In this document: positions 1 through 5,014 of the stretch, one piece after another
How positions within the stretch are numbered: the first letter of the stretch is position 1
Layout of the letters: every line of letters begins with the position of its first letter
NCBI GenBank assembly: GCA_937924675.1
Contig: CALEVL010000045.1
Coordinates: 1-5,014, forward strand
Reading direction: 5' to 3'
Source of the DNA: an uncultured Ignavibacteria bacterium
GTDB lineage: Bacteria; Bacteroidota; Ignavibacteria; Tepidaquicellales; Tepidaquicellaceae
DNA length: 5,014 nt
The notes under the pieces: model-generated
Databases searched by the model: none
What the model saw: only the letters and a program-made list of their open reading frames with translations
What the model was told of the DNA's origin: nothing
Translations under genes and position numbers: made by a program

Positions 1-5
1 ACAAA

Positions 6-68
6 TTCGCAGAGTCCTCCGTATTCTGAATGCAAGCGCATTGCTCGATTACGGAAGGACTCCGCGAA
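6..68 (-). terminator. Long branched hairpin 3' of gene 1, probable terminator or mRNA 3' end
   Basis: Arms at 6-23 and 50-68 pair over 18 positions with one bulged base. The only non-Watson-Crick position is a G:U pair in the minus-strand RNA (an A:C mismatch if read from the plus strand), which fits a structure acting in the transcript of gene 1. A second small stem (AATGC/GCATT, 29-33 with 38-42, loop AAGC) caps it. It begins 26 bases past the stop codon and is followed by a short AATTTGT, a weak U-tract, at the edge of the window. It could instead be a palindromic intergenic repeat. Confidence 0.5.
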
Positions 69-69
69 A

Positions 70-85
70 CGGCACGGGGCTGCCG
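70..85 (-). terminator. Small GC-rich hairpin just after the gene 1 stop
   Basis: In the minus strand CGGCA and TGCCG pair around a six-base GCCCCG loop and are followed by TTTCG. It begins 9 bases after the stop codon and is directly followed by the larger hairpin at 6-68. The stem is short (5 bp), so it may be an accessory part of the 3' end rather than a terminator by itself. Confidence 0.3.
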
Positions 86-94
86 CAGAAAATG

Positions 95-2233
95 TTACTT
101 TACCAATGTCATCTTCTTTACCTGCTCAACGGATCCGGCTGTGAGTTTATAAAAATATGTTCCGCTCGAAAGCCCTGATGCATTGAACATAACTGAATGC
201 TCGCCTGCCGTCTTCATTTCATTCACAAGCACGGCAACTTCTTTTCCTGCCATGTCATAGATTTTCAAGGTCACATACCCATTCACGGCTACGCTGAATC
301 TGATTTCAGTGGAAGGATTGAACGGATTAGGATAGTTGTCGTGCAATTCAAATGTTGATGAGGACCGCGAGGGCAAATCCCTGATATGAGAAATGCCGGG
401 AGACATCCCCACAATAGGATTGCGAACAGCGACATAATTGCTAGCATTGTTTTCGGCAATCAATAAATCACTTCCGTCAACAATCAAATCACCATTAACG
501 TCTGTTATAACATATCCTGTGCTTGTGACGGATGATGCATTTTCAATTTGCATCTGATCTGTACCGTCAATGGCGCCATCCTGATCACAATCACCACTGT
601 AAATACAATATTTGGCGCCTTTCAAGGTCAAATTATTTCCGTAAGCCTGTGAGGCATCTGTGGTAAAATCAAAGCTTACAATTCCAGCAGAAATTAGGAT
701 TCCGTTATTGCTCCAAACCTCTATTGAGTTTCTATGTTTAACAGAAACAAAGCATGACATTCCCGGAGTTGTATTGTGGAATATAAAAACACCCCTTCCC
801 AAAGAATCTAAAATTGATTTCACGGAATCAACTACAGCAAACGGTGAGACAGTATTTCTTAAATACACAACCACGGTATCCTGAACCATGTTACCTGAAT
901 TATTGTCATAAAACCCTTCCAATAATGCAGTTAATCTTAGTCCTGCTTGTGAATACATTACAGTTCCAATTTTGAGGCCACCGGTCATTGGTTCCGGACA
1001 AGACCCGGTTACGTAAACATTGCCGGAGCTATTGATTGCCATGTCATTCAATGTATATGTACCGGTGTCATGATTCCCGTATGTTTGTAACCACTTCTGA
1101 TTGCCGTCCTTATCATATTTCATCGTTAAGTATTTCTGTCTGTTAACCTCAAAGCTCACTCCTGCCACATATACGTTTCCGTTTGCATCCAGCATTATTT
1201 CTTTTCCTAAATCAGAGCCTGTAAGTGATGCTCCGTTATGTTTCCTTACCCATTGTTCTTCACCAATTGAATTATATTTTATGGTTGTAACATCCTGATC
1301 TGTATCTGTGCAACCGACACTTCCGCCTGTTACAAATACATTTCCGGAACCGTCAATGGCAAGTGAATATGCGGCATCAGCTCTATTTCCTGAACAACCG
1401 CCATCATACATTTTTGTCCAGACAGTATCCCCTGTACTGTTGTATTTTATAGTTAGAAAGTTGTTTTGCGCATAACCGCACACATACGCATTTCCGTATG
1501 AATCTGCCTTAATGGTTTGTCCGTGCGCACCGGGATACTTATGCAACCATTGCAGATTTCCTGCAGGGTCGTATTTTATTGAAACTAAATCCGAGTGGCT
1601 TTTAACTGTTATGTATGCATTACCGGATCCATCAATATCCATACCGCCGAAAAAATCATTCTGATTTGTTGTGCCATTGTAAAACCTTGCCCACTGATGA
1701 ACTCCACCTGCATCATATTTGATTATAAAATAATCATAATTATTCGAAGAATTAATTGAATGTCCGGCTGCAAAGACATTTCCGTATGAATCTGTCTTAA
1801 CTTTCAGAACCCAGTCAGAATTTGAAGCCCTGTCATATCTTCTTACCCATAGAGAATCTCCGTTTGAATTATATTTTATAATTACTGCATCTGCGCTTGT
1901 CCCGTATCTACTTGTACTTGGACCTGTAACAAATACATTTCCTGAATTATCAACGGTAACATCAAAACCTCTGTCACTGGTATGATGATCGTACATTCTC
2001 GTCCATAAAGTATCCCCGCTACTGTTATGCTTTATCAGAATCATATCGCCGTTTGCACTTCCGAATGTATAAACGTTACCGACAATATCAACGGCTATGG
2101 CGTTTCCTGATGCAGTGGACCATCCGTACGGTAACAATTCTCTCACCCATTCCTCTGTAACCTGAGCCGCAGAATGACTGATGCTTAGCAAGCAAATTAT
2201 GCTGAAGAGTACTAAGAATATTCTTCCTTTCAT
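95..2233 (-). CDS. Secreted SBBP-type beta-propeller protein with dockerin-like repeats and T9SS type A sorting domain
   Basis: Encodes 712 residues. Residues 1-24 form a signal peptide (basic MKGR, hydrophobic core, SHSAAQ end). Residues about 26-431 carry eight copies of a D/NxxGNxYxTG strand, seven followed by an IKYNxxGxxxW strand, as in SBBP propeller repeats. Residues about 432-545 form a beta-rich linker domain. Residues 548-559 (DxDxDGxIDxxD) and 578-589 (DxNxDxxxDxxD) are dockerin-type calcium loops. Residues about 628-712 are the T9SS sorting domain (NYPNPFNPST, YDMAGKEVAVLVNE, final KKMTLVK). The ATG at 2233 is chosen because GGAGGG (2243-2248) lies 9 bases upstream and the signal peptide starts there. 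The frame stays open further upstream to a GTG at 2611, which would bury the signal peptide. Export to the cell surface is inferred from family knowledge. No catalytic residues are seen, so binding or adhesion is only a guess. The stop is TAA at 95-97. Confidence 0.9.
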   Translation of the reverse strand: MKGRIFLVLFSIICLLSISHSAAQVTEEWVRELLPYGWSTASGNAIAVDIVGNVYTFGSANGDMILIKHNSSGDTLWTRMYDHHTSDRGFDVTVDNSGNVFVTGPSTSRYGTSADAVIIKYNSNGDSLWVRRYDRASNSDWVLKVKTDSYGNVFAAGHSINSSNNYDYFIIKYDAGGVHQWARFYNGTTNQNDFFGGMDIDGSGNAYITVKSHSDLVSIKYDPAGNLQWLHKYPGAHGQTIKADSYGNAYVCGYAQNNFLTIKYNSTGDTVWTKMYDGGCSGNRADAAYSLAIDGSGNVFVTGGSVGCTDTDQDVTTIKYNSIGEEQWVRKHNGASLTGSDLGKEIMLDANGNVYVAGVSFEVNRQKYLTMKYDKDGNQKWLQTYGNHDTGTYTLNDMAINSSGNVYVTGSCPEPMTGGLKIGTVMYSQAGLRLTALLEGFYDNNSGNMVQDTVVVYLRNTVSPFAVVDSVKSILDSLGRGVFIFHNTTPGMSCFVSVKHRNSIEVWSNNGILISAGIVSFDFTTDASQAYGNNLTLKGAKYCIYSGDCDQDGAIDGTDQMQIENASSVTSTGYVITDVNGDLIVDGSDLLIAENNASNYVAVRNPIVGMSPGISHIRDLPSRSSSTFELHDNYPNPFNPSTEIRFSVAVNGYVTLKIYDMAGKEVAVLVNEMKTAGEHSVMFNASGLSSGTYFYKLTAGSVEQVKKMTLVK

Positions 2234-2242
2234 GATGTGTTT

Positions 2243-2248
2243 CCCTCC
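2243..2248 (-). promoter_or_regulatory. Shine-Dalgarno sequence of gene 1
   Basis: The minus strand reads GGAGGG, 9 bases before the ATG at 2233. It is a strong match to the anti-Shine-Dalgarno sequence and decides the start codon in favour of the signal-peptide methionine over the upstream GTG (2611) and ATG (2497). Confidence 0.75.
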
Positions 2249-2268
2249 TACGAAAATATGCTTTCGTA
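2249..2268 (-). promoter_or_regulatory. Hairpin abutting the gene 1 ribosome binding site
   Basis: The minus strand contains TACGAAA, a six-base GCATAT loop, then TTTCGTA: a perfect 7-bp stem. Its 3' arm ends at 2249, directly against the GGAGGG at 2243-2248. Such a stem could influence ribosome access or mRNA decay. It is AT-rich and only moderately stable, so a function is not established. Confidence 0.4.
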
Positions 2269-2778
2269 AATTTTTGAGTTTTTGATTATGAAATTTATTA
2301 TTTGAATCACTGTACCATTTCCGTTTGTGGCGAAATTCAGATTCCTCTATTTTCTTGTTGCGATTGCCCGACATTCCGGATTTGAAGTGGGCAAGGTCTT
2401 GAGCATGTACATCCTTATTTAAGCAGATATGCTTGTTAGAATGTTTACCCAAATTCAAAGTGCAGAAATGATCTGAAATGATTTTATTAGACTTCATAGC
2501 GGTATTCCCCTTCAAAGTTGTTTCAATAAATTGTTTGATAAAATTGCGTAAAGGAGTATGGAATTCTAACTTCTGTACAAGAGCTGACAAAAGACTCCAT
2601 AATTCATACACACATAAAGCTATATATGTTTATTAGAAGCGTTAGATTTCTGAATATCAGCATTTCAACATTTGATGTACTTGCTGTTTCTTCCATTAGC
2701 AACCTGAATGAACTTTCTCTTGATGTGCTTTTATGAGGATTTCGAATAATTTATGCTGCCTGTGTCGCCGGATTAACT

Positions 2779-2799
2779 GATGCATTGTTCGACTGCATC
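2779..2799. repeat. Small inverted repeat
   Basis: GATGCA (2779-2784) and TGCATC (2794-2799) pair around a 9-base loop. It lies 17 bases from the 9-bp GC-rich hairpin on the gene 2 3' side, so the two form a tandem pair. The stem is short and could be chance. Confidence 0.25.
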
Positions 2800-2816
2800 G
2801 CTACTCTCCATCCGTC

Positions 2817-2844
2817 GCGCTCCGGCTTCATATCACCGGAGCGC
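2817..2844. terminator. Perfect 9-bp GC-rich hairpin between the two genes
   Basis: GCGCTCCGG (2817-2825) and CCGGAGCGC (2836-2844) form a perfect 9-bp stem with a 10-base loop. It lies 118 bases past the stop of gene 2. Read on the minus strand it lacks a U-tract, whereas on the plus strand TTTT follows 9 bases later. It may mark the 3' end of the gene 2 transcript or be a REP-like palindrome; orientation does not settle this. Confidence 0.4.
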
Positions 2845-2962
2845 TGGTATGGGTTTTCTAATTATTCAATCAGGATTTCTAATGATATCTAAAAGAACTA
2901 ATAACTTTCTGATCAAGATCTGACCTTCTATAAAGATCTGAAACAGAACAATTCCGTCCGGA

Positions 2963-4507
2963 TCATTTTACCAAAACCATTCTCTTTTCAGAAGTAAAGT
3001 TCTGACTGTTTCCGACCACGGAAATTCTGTACATGTAAACTCCGGTAGAAAGATTTGAAGCGTTGAAATCTGTTACATAATATCCCGCCGGTTTGAATTC
3101 ATTAACAAGTTTTGCAACTTCCTTTCCGGTCATATCATAAACAATAAGACTTACGCTTGCATCATAAGGGAGATCATAGTTTATCTTTGTTGAAGGATTG
3201 AAAGGATTAGGATAATTCTGTGATAAGCTGAATTTCTCCGGTGATCCGACAATCACTTCGTTTGAGAGATTGAAGTATTCGAAGTTGCCGTTGAAGTCTG
3301 TCTGCTTTAATCTATAATTGTATTTTCCTTTGTTGAGTCCTCTGTCTGTGAAGCTGTAATTTGTCATTTCGTAGGTTGTGCCGTTTCCCGTAACATTGCC
3401 AACATTTTTCCACTCGCCTGATGTCTGCGAATTGATTTCAGATCTTTCTATGTCGAAACCTGCATTGTTGGTTTCAAGGGAAGTGCTCCAGTTTAGTGTT
3501 ACATTGCTTCCGCTGACAGTGGAGACAAATGATGCAAGTTCAACAGGAAGCGGAACATCAGACAAATATCTTGAGATTCCTCCGTTGTCTCTTACCGCCC
3601 AGATGTATAACCCGCGCGGGGATAAATACATGTGAGTATATGTGCCGGTTGCTGAGTGATCACTTGCCCAGCTGCCGCCGTCATCTGTTGATTTATAAAC
3701 GGATGAACCTCTTACATAGAACCATGTACTACCGGCTCCCGTGATGCCCAATATGTTTCCTGTTCCGATAGCGTTCACATCAGCCCAGCTGTTACCGCCG
3801 TCAACAGAAAAAAGCATTTTGTTGCTGCCGGTCATTAATCTGTCACTGGCATTTGCCCAGACTGACATTGAGTTTACAAGACCGGGAGTGGGATGTGTAA
3901 GAACAATTCCATTTGCAAACGGCTGATAGACCTTAGTATTGTTGGTTCCGTAATAAATAAAGTAGCTTACACCATTCGGTTGACAAGCTGAATTATTCCA
4001 TCCAAACTCTCCGGGAGGAGCGGGATTGTATATTCCGGTGGAATCCCATGTGGAGCCAAAGTCAAAACTAATAAATTGTGACCATCTTCCGCCTATAGGA
4101 TCACCATGCATACCACATACAGGAACTCCGTTGAATTTATTGATTGCATTTATAAATCCACCAGGTTGATTGAATGTCTGCGTCCATGTCAAGCCGCCGT
4201 CTATTGTTTTATATACAACACCGGCCGTTGAACTTGCGCCACCAACTAAAGCAATCATAGCATCAATACCGCGGATTGTATAAAGGCCAACAGAAGGATT
4301 TGGTGAGGTTGTAGAGGTCCAGTTAACACCGGAGTTTACGGTTTTTAAGACTACCCCGTTTTCACCGCATGCCCAGGCCACGTTATTGTCAACGGCTGAA
4401 ACGGAATAAAGTGCGGTAGTGATGCCGGACGACTGCTCAGTCCACTGGGCAAAATTGTTGCTTGTAAAACAGAATACACAGATCAGAGAAAGGATAAATG
4501 CTTTCAT
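2963..4507 (-). CDS. Secreted Asp-box (BNR/YCF48-like) propeller protein with T9SS type A sorting domain
   Basis: Encodes 514 residues, starting with a signal peptide (residues 1-21, MKAFILSLICVFCF core, ending NNFAQ). Five Asp-box-like motifs follow: TVNSGVNW (56-63), TIDGGLTW (101-108), SFDFGSTW (147-154), SVDGGNSW (234-241) and STDDGGSW (273-280). These are hairpin turns typical of sialidase-like and YCF48/photosystem-assembly-like propellers. LPVELASF at 320-327 opens a fibronectin-III-like domain (to about 420, with LNWST and GFDIERS) that often precedes the sorting signal in this group. Residues about 425-514 are the T9SS sorting domain (NYPNPFNPST, YDMTGKEVAKLVNE, final KRMVLVK). No sialidase catalytic set (Arg triad, Tyr/Glu pair) can be assigned, so an enzymatic role is not claimed. 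AAGGAAG (4514-4520) lies 6 bases before the ATG and supports the start. The stop is TGA at 2963-2965. It is probably surface-exposed or released. Confidence 0.9.
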   Translation of the reverse strand: MKAFILSLICVFCFTSNNFAQWTEQSSGITTALYSVSAVDNNVAWACGENGVVLKTVNSGVNWTSTTSPNPSVGLYTIRGIDAMIALVGGASSTAGVVYKTIDGGLTWTQTFNQPGGFINAINKFNGVPVCGMHGDPIGGRWSQFISFDFGSTWDSTGIYNPAPPGEFGWNNSACQPNGVSYFIYYGTNNTKVYQPFANGIVLTHPTPGLVNSMSVWANASDRLMTGSNKMLFSVDGGNSWADVNAIGTGNILGITGAGSTWFYVRGSSVYKSTDDGGSWASDHSATGTYTHMYLSPRGLYIWAVRDNGGISRYLSDVPLPVELASFVSTVSGSNVTLNWSTSLETNNAGFDIERSEINSQTSGEWKNVGNVTGNGTTYEMTNYSFTDRGLNKGKYNYRLKQTDFNGNFEYFNLSNEVIVGSPEKFSLSQNYPNPFNPSTKINYDLPYDASVSLIVYDMTGKEVAKLVNEFKPAGYYVTDFNASNLSTGVYMYRISVVGNSQNFTSEKRMVLVK

Positions 4508-4513
4508 TTTGTT

Positions 4514-4520
4514 CTTCCTT
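4514..4520 (-). promoter_or_regulatory. Shine-Dalgarno-like site of gene 2
   Basis: The minus strand reads AAGGAAG, ending 6 bases before the ATG at 4507. It sits just downstream of a very AT-rich stretch (4521-4550), which should keep the site unstructured. It supports the start that begins with the signal peptide. Confidence 0.6.
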
Positions 4521-4626
4521 TTAAATTGATTAATAAATTTTTTATAATTGTCTCTCAGGATTTTTCACAGATCAGAACTGTACTTGACTTATCTGATTTG
4601 CGAACTGCTGTAACTGATTGACTTCA

Positions 4627-4636
4627 CAAAATTATA
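4627..4636 (-). promoter_or_regulatory. Possible promoter element upstream of gene 2
   Basis: The minus strand reads TATAATTTTG. This contains both a perfect TATAAT box (4631-4636) and TAATTTTG (4627-4634), a match to the Bacteroidota -7 consensus TAnnTTTG. It lies about 120 bases before the start codon of gene 2. No good -35 TTGACA or -33 TTTG partner is seen at the proper distance, and such motifs are common by chance in AT-rich DNA. Confidence 0.25.
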
Positions 4637-4761
4637 GATAACAACCGGATAAGTGAATGAAGGGATATATATATTTTCTATAGGGGTTGACCCTTATGAG
4701 AATAACCACAAACTCTGATAGATAAAGCCGGCAATATTTCTTTCTTGCTGTCACTTTTCTG

Positions 4762-4861
4762 ATTCTTGTACTCGTGGCTAACATTTGTTTGGGCCATGAA
4801 TACACGAATGCCAAATCAGCAATTTAACTAAAAAGAAAATCCGATCGGAAAAGAATGAAGA
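4762..4861. repeat. Direct repeat copy A with internal inverted repeat
   Basis: This copy shares long runs with copy B, including TCGTGGCTAACATTT, ATGCCAAATCAGCAATTTAA and GGAAAAGAATGAAGA, with scattered substitutions and a 3-base length difference. Inside it, 4762-4778 and 4793-4809 form an imperfect inverted repeat (14 of 17 positions) around a 14-base loop. It also holds the perfect palindrome TCCGATCGGA (4840-4849). It encodes nothing convincing and resembles a REP- or MITE-like intergenic element. Confidence 0.75.
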
Positions 4862-4916
4862 CAAATCCCCAGGCTCTCTATTTCTAATTGCTAATTGTTG
4901 AATTCCAATTGCTCCT

Positions 4917-5013
4917 ATTCGTGCATTCGTGGCTAACATTTTTTGCCACTAATACACGTATGCCAAATCAGCAATTTAACTTAAGTGAAAATCCGATAGG
5001 AAAAGAATGAAGA
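4917..5013. repeat. Direct repeat copy B with internal inverted repeat
   Basis: This is the second copy of the element at 4762-4861, in the same orientation, about 152-155 bases away, and it may run past the window's right edge. Its inverted repeat is 4917-4933 with 4945-4961 (14 of 17 positions, 11-base loop). The palindrome seen in copy A is imperfect here (TCCGATAGGA). The 55-base spacer between copies is AT-rich and contains the near-repeat CTAATTGCTAATTG. Confidence 0.75.
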
Positions 5014-5014
5014 T

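Larger units (their letters stand above)
2234..2611 (-). other. Open in-frame extension upstream of gene 1 (leader or alternative N-terminus)
   Basis: The reading frame of gene 1 continues without a stop for 126 codons upstream of the preferred ATG, to a GTG at 2611. The first in-frame stop is TAA at 2630-2632. Within it, an ATG at 2497 is preceded by GAAGGGG 9 bases upstream, a passable ribosome binding site. The hypothetical peptide is hydrophilic, rich in His, Lys and Asn, and resembles no domain I know. Translation from either start would place the signal peptide inside the protein, which would probably spoil Sec export. I therefore treat this stretch as a 5' leader of unknown role. Alternatives are a decayed gene fragment, a true N-terminal extension, or chance. 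Confidence 0.35.
2612..2962. other. Intergenic region between the two secreted-protein genes
   Basis: I see no credible gene here on either strand. Besides the two hairpins it contains AAGATCTGA twice (2915-2923 and 2933-2941), each with the palindrome AGATCT, shortly after the gene 2 stop. No clear promoter for gene 1 was found: TAGCTTTA near 2616-2623 on the minus strand is one base off the Bacteroidota -7 box, which is weak evidence. Confidence 0.5.
4508..4761. other. Upstream region of gene 2
   Basis: No credible gene is seen. The part nearest the gene is very AT-rich and holds the Shine-Dalgarno-like site; the possible promoter lies further out. A run of alternating A and T (about 4665-4673) follows. 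The rest up to the repeat pair has no recognisable structure. Confidence 0.45.

Noticed and set aside
660..884. Plus-strand open frame of 74 codons
   Set aside because: It lies antisense within gene 1, whose translation there is a coherent domain; no independent support.
1101..1298. Plus-strand open frame of 65 codons
   Set aside because: It is antisense to the propeller repeats of gene 1 and reflects their repetitive codons.
95..2611. 838-residue version of gene 1 from the GTG at 2611
   Set aside because: The signal peptide would start at residue 127, and the best Shine-Dalgarno serves the ATG at 2233; kept only as a finding.
2911..2941. Duplicated AAGATCTGA as an operator
   Set aside because: It lies downstream of gene 2 and far from gene 1, the copies are short, and no regulator is known to match; likely chance.
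3378..3926. Three overlapping plus-strand open frames (3378-3635, 3529-3744, 3741-3926)
   Set aside because: All are antisense to gene 2, overlap one another, and show no domain or signal peptide.
2963..4507. Gene 2 as a sialidase
   Set aside because: Asp-boxes are structural motifs shared by many propellers; the arginine triad and nucleophilic tyrosine cannot be identified.
4632..4814. Minus-strand open frame of 60 codons upstream of gene 2
   Set aside because: Its first part lies within repeat copy A, it has no convincing ribosome binding site or domain, and it overlaps the possible promoter; probably chance.
4762..5013. CRISPR array
   Set aside because: Only two diverged copies of about 100 bases with a 55-base spacer; CRISPR repeats are shorter and nearly identical.

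Overview
The window holds two complete, large, secreted repeat proteins, both on the minus strand, plus non-coding DNA with several hairpins and one pair of direct repeats. Both proteins start with a signal peptide and end in a type IX secretion (T9SS) type A C-terminal sorting domain with the motif NYPNPFNPST and a terminal KxMxLVK. The T9SS occurs in the Bacteroidota/Ignavibacteriota group. This wording of the sorting domain, the SBBP-type and Asp-box propellers, the moderately AT-rich DNA and the purine-rich ribosome binding sites together suggest an Ignavibacteria-like organism, such as an environmental or metagenomic member. That placement is an inference from protein style, not from a marker gene.

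Layout: 1-94 is the 3' flank of gene 1 and carries a small GC-rich hairpin and a long branched, terminator-like hairpin. 95-2233 (minus) encodes a 712-residue protein with a predicted eight-bladed SBBP-type beta-propeller, a linker domain, a dockerin-like pair of calcium loops and the T9SS signal. 2234-2611 is non-coding if the preferred start is right, yet it stays open in the same frame as gene 1 for 126 codons and ends in a hairpin that touches the Shine-Dalgarno sequence. 2612-2962 is intergenic with two hairpins and a duplicated AAGATCTGA motif. 2963-4507 (minus) encodes a 514-residue protein with five Asp-box (BNR/YCF48-like) motifs, a fibronectin-III-like domain and the T9SS signal. 4508-4761 holds the ribosome binding site and a possible promoter. 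4762-5013 holds two diverged copies of a roughly 100-base repeat, each with its own imperfect inverted repeat.

Both proteins are expected to cross the inner membrane by Sec and the outer membrane by T9SS, ending at the cell surface or outside the cell. They share a route of export rather than a visible pathway, and the roughly 730-base gap with hairpins suggests they are transcribed separately. No enzyme active site is recognisable in either. I did not find a convincing new multi-gene system. The points most worth following up are the open in-frame leader of gene 1, the hairpin abutting its ribosome binding site, and the structured repeat pair at the right edge.
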